Assembly (NCBI RefSeq): GCF_002127325.2
Contig: NC_035433.2
Span: 88,591,350-88,655,349 of the forward strand
Length of the DNA: 64,000 nt
Direction: 5' to 3'
Origin: Helianthus annuus
Lineage: Eukaryota; Streptophyta; Magnoliopsida; Asterales; Asteraceae
The translations under genes and the position numbers were made by a program. Under the pieces are notes generated by a model. The model had not been told where the DNA came from, made no database searches, and was given only the letters and a program-made list of their open reading frames with translations. Below, in pieces: positions 31,723-42,755 of the stretch. Within the stretch, counting starts at the first letter, position 1; every line of letters begins with the position of its first letter.

Positions 31723-33129
31723 TTAGAAAGTTGAAATGCATCTTCTGTGTGTAGGAACCTTCTGTTTCTTTTGGTTTAATTCCTTTCTCCATTCTTTTCC
31801 AATATCTTTTGATATTTTTACTGCATCAGCAATAGCACCATCCAACCCTCTTCTAGTAAAACCAGCTGCATACAGCCCTCCTTTACCCTTCCAACCATTT
31901 TCAGAAAAAAAATCTTTATCCTGTTCATAAAAATATAAACTGTCATCAGTTGATTAAAACGATGACCCAAATGCCAAAAAGATTGAATTTCCATGCTTAC
32001 ATGAAGCCAAAATGGGACTTTGCTGAAATACCCAGTTGCTAAAACAACCGAATCAATGTCTAAGATGTGACCGTTAACCAACTCGACTGTTTTCTCTGTG
32101 AACCTTTTGATTCCGGGCACAACCGCTATGTCGCCTGACCGGATTTTCTCGAGGGTTCCTATGTCGAGAACCGGGGTCTTTCCGTGGTTGTTTTTGAGTG
32201 TGAGTGGACCTAAAGATGGTCGTTTGATACCGTATCGTTGTGTGTCTCCAATTAGGAACCATGCAAAGATCAAGAGAATCTTGTCAACTATCCATAGAGG
32301 TAACCATTTCATTAGCATCATGGCTAGATCGAATGTCGATTTGCCCATGATTTCTCTTGGTAAAACATGAACCTGACAAAACTTTGACAAAACTGTTATT
32401 CTTATGTAATTTTTCTATCGTTTGTCAGAAAAACTTATGGTTATTTATGCTTAGTTGATTACTCACCGAGCTTCGAACCACCATTGATGGCTTTGCATTG
32501 TAGTTAGAGAGATCAAGAGAGACTTCCATGCCGGAATTCCCACAACCGACGACCAAAACCTTCTTTCCTGCGTATTTCTGGCCGGACTTGTAATCTTTTG
32601 CATGGATCACTTCACCGGAGAAGTCTTTGAGACCTTCAATATCCGGTATTACTCCTTCTGCGTTTTCTCCGGTGGCCACAACAAGCATCTGGCAGATATA
32701 CTCCGTCTCGGCCCGGATTGATCCGGTTGTGGAGACGGTCTTAACCCGCCAGAGCTTACATGCATCGTCGTATTTTGCCGATTGCACGCACTCGTTGAAC
32801 TGCGGCTTGATGTCGAACTTTTTTGCGTAGTTCTCGAGGTAATCGACGAATTGTTTCTTTGTAGGGTACTCGGGATACTCTTCGGGGAATGGTACTTTGG
32901 GAAGTTGACAGAATTTCTTCGGGAGGTGGAGTTTTAGGCGGTCATAGGTACGTTTTTGCCAAAGAGAAGCGATACAGTCAGATCTTTCGATGACTACAAA
33001 AGGGATGCCTTGATTCTTCAGGCAGGCCGAAATGGCTAGCCCTGATGAACCCGCCCCTACTATGACAGGACCGTTGACCCACACACATCTAGGACCAAAG
33101 AAGTTATTTTGCTGTGAGAAGCTAAACAT
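31723..33129 (-). CDS. YUC: YUCCA-type flavin monooxygenase (auxin biosynthesis)
   Basis: YUCCA enzymes convert indole-3-pyruvate to indole-3-acetic acid with FAD and NADPH, the last step of the main auxin route. Three phase-0 exons are seen: 33129-32467 (221 codons), 32372-32001 (124) and 31920-31723 (65 plus TAA), with GT-AG introns of 94 and 80 bp, giving 410 residues. The start at MFSFSQQ is chosen over an in-frame ATG 33 bases upstream because it fits family starts. Motifs are FAD-binding GAGSSG (25-30), the FMO signature around [11 protein letters not shown] (about 170-180), NADPH-binding GCGNSG (195-200) and ATGY (333-336). The sequence looks closest to the YUC5/8/9 group. Oddities are Ser where GAGPSG usually has Pro, and a loop about ten residues shorter just after FFSENG near residue 350. 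No stops or frameshifts are seen. Confidence 0.92.
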
Positions 33130-33278
33130 TTTGGCAAATTTGTATGAAATTAATACAAGCAAATAGGTTTCTTGGGGAGATTGGTTAAAGACTTGTTTTC
33201 TTTAAGGTTTTTAGGAGTGGAAAGTTGATTGTTGTTGGAGTGAGTTTTGAATGAATTGTGAAAGGGAATGCATATGTG

Positions 33279-33286
33279 TATATATA
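33279..33286 (-). promoter_or_regulatory. YUCCA gene TATA box
   Basis: TATATATA on the minus strand lies 150 bp upstream of the start codon at 33129, at a normal plant distance for a TATA plus short leader. Confidence 0.7.
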
Positions 33287-33489
33287 GGCTTTACGGGTTG
33301 AGGGGGATGGGAGGTGGGGTCACGGTGCCATGTGATAAGGTGGTGGGGGTAATTAATGACTCTTTGAAGGGTGACTCTAAATCATAAGCTAAACACTAAT
33401 TTTAAATGATTTATTAAGAATAATAACAATTATAATACACGTCATTATATTATTTATGTATTTTATAAGCTAAACAATAATTTAAATTA

Positions 33490-35257
33490 GGGGTTAGTAT
33501 CAAATACAAAGGATAAAATAAACAAGAAGGGTAAGAAGGATTCTAGTCCACTGATCTTAGATTTGGAGGGTTGAGATTAGTAATAGAGAAAAGAAGATAA
33601 TAGAAGGGCATAAGAGCATTCACATCCTGTTCATCAAATTCTGAGAGGGGGGTTTTCTCTCTCCACATACAAGGCACATGCCCATTCCCCCATCGATTTA
33701 AAATGTCCATAACTTTTTCATACGACATTTTTTTTTAAAATTTCACCATAATAACGAGCGTTTTTTTATCTTTAATATGAGTACCATATTATCATATAAA
33801 AATAAAATAAAAAAAATTCATTTTTACTGAGTTTTTTTTTTTTTTTTTTTGCATTGTGTTAAAGGTTCAGGTCATTTTGTCTTTTAGTTGGATTTTGGTC
33901 AGTAGAGTTTCTATACATTGTGTTATTATAAAACCTATAACACAATGTTAATTTGGGTTCTATCCATTGCGTGTTTATAAGAACCTATAACACAATAAAT
34001 GACACAATGAAGATGGTGTTATATCTGGGTTTTCTATAAATTGTGCTATTAGTTCAGGTCATTGTGTTTAATATGTTATTCATTGTGTTTTAATATGTTG
34101 TCCATTGCGTTTTAATAGTTTGTTCAATTTTTTTTATTATCTTTGTTCATTGTGTTTTTGTTTGTTGTGTATTGTGTTTTTAGTTTGTTTTCCATTGTGT
34201 CTTTATCTGCTCTCTATTGTGTCTTTTATCTGTTGTCATTAATTGTGTCTTTTATCTGTTATCATCAATTGTGTTTTTATTTAGTCTGATATTTATTGTG
34301 TTATATGTTATCGCCATTGTGTTATACGTTATGGTCATTGTGTTTTAGTATGTTGTCCATTGTGTCTTTATCTGTTGTCATTGATTGTGTTTTTGATCTA
34401 CTTTACATTGTGTTTTACATCATGTCCATTGTGTTATTATCAAAACCTATAACACAATGTTAATTTGGATTCTATCCATTGCGTTTTTATAAGAACCTAT
34501 AACACAATATATGACACAATGAAGATGGTGTTATATATGAGTTTTCTATAAATTGTGTTATTAGTTCAGTCATTGTGTTTAATATGTTATTTATTGTGTT
34601 TTAATATGTTGTCCACTGTGTTTTAATAATTTGTTCAATTTTTTTTATTATCTTTGTTCATTGTGTTTTAGATTGTTGTGTATTGTGTTTTTAGTTTGTT
34701 TTCCATTGTGTCTTCATCTGCTCTCCATTGTGTCTTTTATCTGCTGTCATTAATTGTGTTTTTTATCTGTTGTCATCAATTGTGTTTTTATTTAGTCTGA
34801 TACTTATTGTGTTATATGTTATCGCCATTGTGTTATACGTTATGGTTATTGTGTTTTAGTATGTTGTCCATTGTGTCTTTATCTGTTGTCATTGATTGTG
34901 TTTTTGATCTACTTTACATTGTGTTTTACATCATGTCCATTGTGTAATATGCAACTGGGTCTTTGAATTTTTATTTTTTTTTTTGAAAAATATAACAATA
35001 TGGTACTCGTATTAAAGATAAAAAAACGCTCGATTTTATGGTATATTTTTTTTTTAAAAACAAATGATGTATAAAAAAGTTACGGACGTTTAAAAATTGG
35101 GGGGAGGGGGAATAACATGTGACTTGCATGTGCATATTCTCTTTCCTCTTGTAGACAAAATTACCCTTTTCATTTAATTTCTCCTAGAACACTTGTCACT
35201 TTTTTGGTGGCTTCTTACCCTTCTTATTTTTAAATACTTTGTATTATAACTCAACCC
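33490..35257 (+). mobile_element. MULE-type MITE (1768 bp) upstream of the YUCCA gene
   Basis: Long imperfect terminal inverted repeats of about 300 bp (33490-33795 and 34960-35257) start GGGGTTAGT and end ACTCAACCC. The element is flanked by a perfect 9-bp duplication TTTAAATTA (33481-33489, 35258-35266). A 9-bp duplication with long inverted repeats points to Mutator-like elements. The best-kept arm part surrounds GAGCGTTTTTTTATCTTTAA. The interior is non-coding and is filled by a tandem duplication of about 512 bp. Confidence 0.9.
33916..34937 (+). repeat. 512-bp tandem duplication of CATTGTGTT words
   Basis: Two head-to-tail copies (33916-34426, 34427-34937) are nearly identical. Each is built from short spaced words CATTGTGTT, with the reverse form AACACAATG in a minority, every 15-30 bp. 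There is no coding sense. Confidence 0.85.
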
Positions 35258-35342
35258 TTTAAATTAGTGTTTATAATAACAAATCATAATACACGTCATT
35301 ATATCATTTATGTATTATATACCTAAAAATAAGTTAACGTAA

Positions 35343-35830
35343 CAAGGCCGTCTTTGAGCGGGTGTGGGGTGGGCGACGGCACGGGGCCCAAACCCTTCGG
35401 GGCCCAAATCTTTTTAATTTTGTGTAGAATTTACGTTATATAAGCTAGAATATATATATATATATACACATACTGAATCGAAAGATGATACAAACAAGCT
35501 CTTGTCGGGGTGGTTATTGCCTTGCTTAGACAACAAGGAGACGTGGGTTCTAATCCCGGAGTCTCCAAATTCTCTATTTTAGCTTCATTTTATAGTTTGT
35601 TTAGCTATATATGACATTTAATGCCTAATTTTGTTAACTACATCTTTTCCTTTAATTAATAAATTACTAACTACGCTTAGCTAAAAATAACTATTTAAAT
35701 TACTTTCACGTAAATTTTAGTGATTAAATAATTGATGAGTTTATAATACATGAGAATTTGCGAATACGGCCCAAAATTTTTATCTCGCACAGGGCCAAAT
35801 TGTTTTTTGTTATTTTCGGAGACGGCTCTT
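35343..35830 (-). mobile_element. hAT-type MITE, copy 2 (488 bp)
   Basis: It is the same family as 29530-29947 in reverse orientation, with 8-bp duplication TAACGTAA (35335-35342, 35831-35838). Shared parts are the GGGCCC block, GCACAGGGCC and the terminal GACGGCTCT. The centre (35490-35575) has a tRNA-like stretch with a B-box word GGGTTCTAATCCC. Confidence 0.87.
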
Positions 35831-36204
35831 TAACGTAATCTTTTAATATTACATTTAACTTTTAATTTATTGATTCCCATATTGTTACTATTTTAGTCTT
35901 TTCATATTTTCTGAAAAGATACAATTATATTATTCGTCAGCTATGATGATCAGGCGAAACTAATTAAGAATGAGCCGACCCCGTATTCGTATTCGCAGTG
36001 TAATTTTTTTTTCGATTTTATACATACCTACCTAAAAACATATACAAGGATTCCTCTAAGAGAAAATTATAAAACTTGATATTATTCATTAAGCCCAAAA
36101 CATGTTTAGTAACAAAACCTAAATAATTAGTTTTATGATAATTAAGACCAAATTGCAATAACTAATAAAGCTCATATAATAGAATAAGTGATCGTGTGCA
36201 TCTT

Positions 36205-36471
36205 ATGGTTGAAATAGGAACACATAGTTCTTGTCCTTTGGTTTATTGGGTAGTGAAACTAGCTTCGGTTTTACCGGTTGCAACCGCAACCATTGAAAGA
36301 TGTTTTTTGAAAATTGAAGATTATCAAGATGGATTTACGCAATCGAATGGGCCCGTAATTTTTTAACAATGCCATGTTTGTGCGGTCAAAAAGGATTTTT
36401 TTTATAAAGTAAAAGACGACGATGTGATGAAACGGTTTCAATCAATGAAAAAAAAGAAGAGGCCAAATCTA
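36205..36471 (+). pseudogene. hAT transposase C-terminal dimerisation domain, fragment
   Basis: Reading plus, LVYWVVKLASVLPVATATIER (36238-36300), then after a one-base shift KIIKMDLRNRMG (36314-36350), and finally MKRFQSMKKKK (36427-36459), matches the conserved end of hAT transposases of the zinc-finger MYM-like type. Stops and shifts separate the pieces, and no upstream transposase or terminal repeats are seen. Confidence 0.75.
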
Positions 36472-36677
36472 TTAGTTATTTGTTTACTTTATTTATTTAT
36501 TGTCTTTTTTTTAATATTGTATGATTGCACGGTAAAAAAAAAATTATCTCCTTCCCAGAATCGGGACGCGTTTTAGTTAACGCATGATAATAATTTCTCT
36601 CCTTCCCAGAATCGGGATTAGTTGGAGATACGAAACACGTTTCAATGAATGTAAAATATAATTTCTTCCTCCTTCCA

Positions 36678-37125
36678 TGAAGACTCAAAAACCAGTTGGT
36701 ACGACCTGGTATGAGCAGAGCTTCAGATGACCAAGCAAGAACCTGCAAGATCACAAGGAAGAAAACACACCGTTAGCCTCGTCACAGGGAGGGGGGCCTC
36801 TCTGTGACCAAGCTCGGGCGTGAGAATAAGTGTTTGACGGGAGAGAGTAAGCCAGGGAGAGAGAGGGAGAGTTTAGAGAGAGAAAAGTAGCCATTACCCT
36901 TTGTTGGAAGTCTTGGCGGGGTATTTATAGTTTTTGGATATGTTGACGTGGCGAGTTAGTTAGGGTCGGACCAGTCACTGTCATGGCAGTTAAAGTTGTA
37001 GGCCCCTAGTTAGTTACGCCGGACCGGGGGGTTGGGTCGTTCCATCAATGGTGCTAGGTGCGACAGTTTCTCTATGCATTCGATTCAGTTTTGTGTTCTC
37101 TAGACATTCGGTCCGACCAAGGACA
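36678..37125 (-). repeat. TE-D 3' LTR with TATA box
   Basis: Plus-strand ends are TGAAGACTC and CCAAGGACA. The minus-strand TATAAATAC lies at 36921-36929. Confidence 0.93.
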
Positions 37126-37127
37126 TA

Positions 37128-37150
37128 TCCTCATCAAGCCCCCTAGTTCG
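37128..37150 (-). promoter_or_regulatory. TE-D polypurine tract region
   Basis: On the minus strand CTAGGGGGCTTGATGAGGA precedes the 3' LTR, the position expected for the plus-strand primer. Confidence 0.6.
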
Positions 37151-37382
37151 TAGCGTTTGTTCAGCAAAAGCTTCAAACTATATGGCGAAGTTTCTAACGA
37201 TTCGGGGCCTTTATTTGCCGCTGATTTCACTGATTTTTGAATTTCAAATTTCGGCGGGGACTTTTGTTTTGGTGACCTTCGGTTACCCTATTTTTACCCT
37301 AACCGATGTGACTTTTGACTTGCATCACCCACCCTGACGTGTCCACGTTGGATTGGCTGTCTTAAGGCGGTGGGGGTTTTCC

Positions 37383-37390
37383 TATAAAAA
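37383..37390 (+). promoter_or_regulatory. TATA box of the TE-D antisense gene
   Basis: TATAAAAA (context CCTATAAAAAGGG) is followed by a strong CT-rich patch (37410-37455) and an ATG at 37500. This is a complete core promoter outside the LTR and opposite in direction to the retroelement transcript. Confidence 0.7.
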
Positions 37391-37499
37391 GGGAAAAATA
37401 CTTTTTTTTTACTTTTATCTTTTACTTCTTCTCCTTCCTCTTCTTTTTTCTTTGAAACGGAACACAGTTCATCTCTCAGGTTAGTGTCCTCTTTATATA

Positions 37500-40306
37500 A
37501 TGGCGAACAAAAGCAATTTGTCTGGTTGCTTTAATATTTTGAATAGAAACGGCTTAAAATGGTATGTGGATCAATATGCGATACCCGCTTCTTTACACCC
37601 TATTCTTCCCGAAAAGAATATGTCCATTTATCCTTTTGTTCCGGGGAATATAGGGGTTTATACTCGTCTGTTCGACTACTGCAACTATCGTCTTCCTCTG
37701 ACGAAGTTCTTCTTTTTCATGAGGTTCATCTCTCTCAAATGAACCCCTTTGGCCTTGCCAGGGTGTGTCATTTCAAGTTGGCTTGTCGTGGTTTGGGCTC
37801 CGACCCGGATTTGAATGTGTTCCAGGCTTTTTACAAGCTGAATCGGTCCGGTAGCTGGTATACCTTTGAGGTTAGGAAGAAGAATGCCTGTTGCTATACA
37901 TGGATTACCACCAGTTTAAAATACTAGAAAGACTGTTTCTTCCTGGTTGATGACCGATGCGTTCCGGCCGAGATGTCATTGAGACTGAAAAAGTCACGCC
38001 TCCCGGCCCCTCTTCCTGAAGATTTTGAGTATAATAAAAATTCATACGCGGCTTTGATCAAGGAAGCCGGGCGCGTACAAAAGTATCCGGAACATATTCT
38101 TGTCATGGGGCGGATAAGCACGATTTGGGCCGAACCGGAGTGGTATCCTACCCTTAGGTGGAACGGAGAGGGTTAGTTATACTTTTAACTAGTTGCGGTG
38201 CTTCTTGTACTGTTTACTGATTATTTTTACTACTCGTTATATGCTTTTATCATGCCGGACTATGGATATTATTTGTTGTTTGTTTTTGTGCAGCTATGGG
38301 TTTGAAGACGCTTTGAGGTTGAAGTCCTTCGATTCTACCGAACTGGACGTTCGAGTGACCAAGACGCCGAAGGGTGATCAGCCATATTTGAGTATAGTGC
38401 AAGAAAATCTTTATCAGATTAGAGAACCAACTGCTTCGATCGATCAAGGAGGTTTAGCCGGTGAGGGGGGTTCGGGCTCGGCTCCTTCAATACAGACAGT
38501 GAATGTTGCGCCTGCTCAAACGGCTGCGGTGGTTGGTGGTGATAGGGGAAAGGAAAAAGTTTCTCATGAAGTGAAGGGGTCCGACTCCAAGGTAGTTTTA
38601 TACGGTTCGGTACACCTTTCTGTTGAGGATGAGGGGGTGAATGTTGAAGGAGGTGATGAGGGTGATGATGATGTTGAGGCGCGTCCTCAAATTAGTTTGA
38701 AAAGAGGACAAACCACTTCCTCCAAGGCTGATCCGAATCCAAAAATACTGAAGAAAAAGAAGTTGGATTTTCAAACAATCACGTTGGATGATGACGAAGC
38801 CGATCAGGTTACCGGGTTTTCTACCGCCGGAGGCTTGTTGGATAACCTAAACGCTCATATTCATGGCGGCAGGACTCCGCGGGATCGACCGGTCAATATT
38901 CCGACGAGCCCGTTATCTTTCGGAGGGCCAACTACCAAGGTGATTGAAGATATTCATATGCCCGATCCCTTGTCCTGCAAGAAAATTGAACCTTCTCCTT
39001 CGGGTAAGCCCACGACCGGGGTTGCTTCTAATGTTTCAAGGCCAAGTCCTCAGCCGATTGATGGTGGGGATACTGCCTCTTCATCCCCTTTGTGGTACGA
39101 AACTGAAGCTGTTTTTATATGTCGGGAGCTAGGTTCGGGCGAAGCTGTGGATGTGGACTCTGCCCATGCTCTGGAGAAATACGTCCCCGAGTGGTCGCTA
39201 GCTAATAAAGACAGGATCGTGGACGCTTTATCGGCAAAGATGGCTTTGTTTCATCTCGGAACTCCAGCTTAGCATGTGTATTATCAGAAGATGAGTGGTC
39301 CGGAGCTTGGCAATGCCTTAATGTTGAATCAAGCCCAATCCAACTCTTTGGTGGTTGAAACTTACAAACGCTGGGTCGAATCGGAGTCGAATTGTCGTAG
39401 GTTTGAGCGCGAGATCGCTTCACTGAAGAATGAGGAGAGTATCTGGTCGAAGACCAAACAAGAGATCTCAACCCTTCGTTCTCAAGTAGGTCGACTGAAG
39501 GAGGAGGTATCTGAGGTGAAAGAAGTTAGCAAGGCTTCACAAGCTTCTGCCGCGGCCGCCTACGAGGCTCGTGACAAAGCTATCCATGATCTTGAGGGTA
39601 TGAAGCTGAAGTTTGAGGTCTTGGAGAAAAAACTGTCTGATGTGGAAAAGAGAGGCAAAGCTGAGCTGAAGGAAATGCAAACGTCTTATGATCAACTTTT
39701 GGCCGATCATCATCGACTGATTAATGGTACGTTTGTGACTCGTTCTTTACTGTTTCTTTTTCGACTCCTCTTCTCTCTCTCTTTTTTTTTACAAAATCCT
39801 GCTCTTTTTCTTTTTTTTTAGATAAGGACGAGCTTGAAAGGGCTCGTGACAGGGCCATCGAGTCGCACAAGGCAACGATCGATGAAGCGAAAAGCATGCT
39901 AACTCATTGTGACGGTGAAATGGTTGAGCTGTATGCCCAGGTGTCGGAGCTCATGCTTACCAAGCAATGGTTTTTGACGGATGGGGTTGCTTGGGTGGTC
40001 AAGTTGGTGCATCAGAGCCCTGAGCTGGAGAAAGTTGTCGCGGACTTGGTTAATAGCGTCAATGCTGTTGGAGTGAATGAGGGAATTAAACAAGGGTTTC
40101 AAGCCGCCAAGGACTCGGTTCGTTCTGCCGAAGAGGTTCTGGGGTATGACGAGGGAGCTAAGGACGTGTTAGATGCAGGGATAAAGGCCTTCGACAATTT
40201 TCATATCTCTGTCCTTGGCAAAGTTGCAGATTTAGTAGATAAACCCTTGTCCGTCATCAAACAGAGGAGTGAACTTCCCATCGTGAAAGAAGATTATGAA
40301 GCTTGA
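37500..40306 (+). pseudogene. TE-D antisense accessory gene (putative gypsy-type transposon domain, coiled coil)
   Basis: A split gene opposite to TE-D starts at ATG 37500. The N-terminal part (LKWYVDQYAIP, IGVYTRLFDYCNYRLPLT, then FGLARVCHFKLACRGLG, FNVFQ-like and WYTFEVRKK) matches the plant domain known as putative gypsy-type transposon (PF04195). The middle (38290-39270) is low complexity. The C-terminal part has a coiled coil (39340-39720), then a clean 95-bp GT-AG intron (39727-39821) and a last exon to 40306. Lesions are a frameshift near 37700-37735, TAG where Trp is expected (37926), and TAG where Gln is expected (39271). An upstream intron near 38173-38293 is likely but its phase does not close. 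Function is unknown. Such antisense genes are known from Grande-type Tat elements. Confidence 0.8.
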
Positions 40307-40912
40307 TGTTTGACTTTTGTAACCGTACAATATTTTACTTTTGTTGTGGCATGTAACCGTACAACTTAACTTTCCGTTTATAGCTTTAATGGACATGTTT
40401 CTTTAGTTTTGTGTGAAATCATATTTTTGGTGAAAATATTCATGCCTGGCTTCTCAACTTTTAGTTTGCGTCCAAACTTTTTGCTGTTCGGCCAGGTTAT
40501 TGCTCGGCCATCCAGGTGGTTGGATCATACCAAGAAGTTTCTTGTAAGTTAACTTATTTTGCTTAATAGACTTTTTATAGCCGGATTCAAATACGGGCCT
40601 TCTGCTTAACAGATTTTGTTATTTTTTGGAACTATTTAAGCCTTCTCGATCAGCGCGAGGCATGGGTCGAGACCCGTTTGTGCACATTTTATTTTGTTTG
40701 AACTTATGCATAGATATGCTATGTTTTGTACTTGTAGAATACAGATCGCTTTATTTCATTGTTTTGATAATCATAGTTCCGGGGCAGACCCTCCCGGTTT
40801 ACAAAGAAACAGAAACATACTTCGGGGCATTACCCTTCCGATTTTTACATGGAAAAAGAAATACTTAGAAATAAAAGATAGCGATCTTTTCTAGTCCGTA
40901 ACGGACTGATGT
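40307..40912. other. Spacer between convergent TE-D antisense gene and integrase
   Basis: About 600 bp lie between two 3' ends. No gene is seen. It should hold the antisense gene's polyadenylation site (AT-rich 40310-40400). Confidence 0.6.
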
Positions 40913-42750
40913 TCACATGAAGCACTTCTTTAGATGAACCCCATTCCACGTCCTAGGAACGGGAGTTCCGTCGATTTTCTCGAGTATGTAGGAGCCTTTG
41001 GCACTTGCTTCTTTTATGCGATACGACCCTTCCCACTTTGGGGTCAACTTTCCAGGAGCCTCGACGCGGCTCGCATCATTGCTTCGGAGTACGAAATCAC
41101 CGACCTTAAACTTGTAAAGTTTGGCATGGGCATTGTAAAATTTCTCGATCTTCTTTTTGTATCGTGCTTCTTTAATTGCAGCCACGTTCCGACGTTCTTC
41201 CAAAAGGTCGAGATTGGATCAGAGCTCCTATTCATTTTCCTCCCAATTTTTACACCTCTGATTTAGGAGTCCGATTTCCGCAGGGATCACAGCTTCGGTG
41301 CCGTACGTAAGGCTGAACGATGTTTCTCCATTACTTGTCTTGTGCAGCGTTCGGTGAGCCCACAATACGTTCGGCAGTTCATCTGCCCATCCCTTGCCTT
41401 CGTAACCAAGTCTTCTTTTTATTCCAACCACAATCCGTCGGTTTATCTGCTCGACCTGCCCGTTTCCCTGGGGGTGAGCAACCGAGGAAAATACTTGGTT
41501 AATCTTCAGACTTTCACACCAGCGCTTAAATGGATTCTCCTCAAATTGCTTCGCGTTATCGCTCACTATGTAGAGCGAGAGGCCGAAGCGACATACGATT
41601 TGCTCCCAAAAGAATCTTGTTACATTATAACCGGAGATAACTGTGAACGGTCGAGCTTCCACCCATTTGGTGAAATAATCCACCGCTACCAGCAGGTACT
41701 GAGCGCTTCCACTCGATCGCGGGAAAGGTCCGACAATATCGACACCCCATTTCTGAAAGGGCCATGCTGCGGTCACTGGGATCATTTTGTTCTTAGCTCG
41801 GAGTCTTACTGGTGCGTGCTTCTGACATTCGTCACATTGCTGGAGCTCTTCAACGGCGCTCACGTGCATTCCAGGCCAATAATATCCCGCGTTTTTCACC
41901 TTGGTTACGATCATTTTTGGCCCGGCATGGATCCCACAAATGCCATAATGTATTTCTCTGATGATATAGCTGGCCTGTTCTGGATCGAGGCATTTTAACA
42001 GAGGCCCGAGGAAAGTCTTCCGGTACAGACCCCCTTCTTGCATCTGACATTGAAGTGAGTTGATCTGGATTTTTCTAGCCTCTGCTTTATCAACTGGCAA
42101 AACATCGTGCACTAGGTAGTTGATAATGGGTGACATCCATGTTTGTGACGGAGCTTCCACCTACATAACATGTGGAGTGGCAATTGAAGGTGTGGTCAAC
42201 ACTTCCACCCGTACCTCTTTAGCAAGATGACTAAACGACACAGATGCTAGTTTACTCAATGCATCGGCCTTCTTGTTTTTACTGCGGGGAATGTGTTCGA
42301 CCTTGCATGAATCGAACAATGCCATAGCTTGCTTTACCTGTTCTAGATATTCAATCAGGTTGGCTTCCCTTGCTTCGTATTCTCCGTTCACCTGATTCGC
42401 TACCAGCAACGAATCTACATGGGCCATAACATTTTTCGCTCCGACTTTGGCCGCTAAACGTAAACCGGCTAACAGGGCCTCATATTCAGCTTCGTTATTA
42501 GAACTCTTGAATTCTAACCGGAGTGCATACGTTATATCCATGCCATCCGGATCGGTGAGAATTAAACCTGCTCCAGCCCCTTCGGCGCTCGAAGCCCCAT
42601 CTGTATACAGAGACCAGGGCTTGTTTGGAGCTTGCTTCGTTTCTTTCGCTTCTTTATCCTCCGGCATTTCTACTAGAAAATTAGCTATCACATGCCCTTT
42701 TAACGGACCCTTGGTTTTGAAAGTGATGTTGAATGCACCCAGCTCAATTG
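40913..42750 (-). pseudogene. TE-D RNase H and integrase
   Basis: In element sense the RNase H begins beyond the TE-E insertion and reads LYTDGASS, NNEAEYEALLAGL, VDSLLVANQVNGEY and KKADALSKLAS, a Tat-type second RNase H. TAG/TAA after residue 176 (42161) splits it from integrase. Integrase (42160-41228) has the zinc region (HYGICGIHAG and CDECQKH) and catalytic residues in WGVDIVGPFP, SDNAKQF and HPQGNGQVEQINR, all three acidic positions kept. A stop at 41228 and a shift lead into the C-terminal domain (41203-40913, FKVGDFVLR, GKLTPKWEGSYRI). Only a few lesions break an otherwise good sequence. Confidence 0.9.
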
Positions 42751-42755
42751 CCCAT

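Noticed and set aside
32098..32370. Open frame on the plus strand inside the YUCCA gene
   Set aside because: It is the mirror of exon 2, whose minus-strand reading shows family motifs and correct splice sites.
35490..35575. tRNA gene candidate with B-box-like GGTTCTAATCCC
   Set aside because: No acceptor stem pairing, no clear anticodon arm, and the segment is inside a hAT-type MITE, so it is a tRNA-like relic at most.
36678..36754. Frame beginning in the TE-D LTR (also at 53732) as a gene
   Set aside because: It starts in the LTR and runs into unrelated flank on each side. It has no conserved length.
38193..38290. Upstream extension of the 359-codon frame in the TE-D antisense gene
   Set aside because: The first 35 or so codons are hydrophobic intron sequence before the acceptor TTTGTGCAG, not protein.
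41342..41998. Plus-strand frame of 218 codons over TE-D integrase
   Set aside because: It is the shadow of integrase. The minus reading holds zinc and catalytic motifs.
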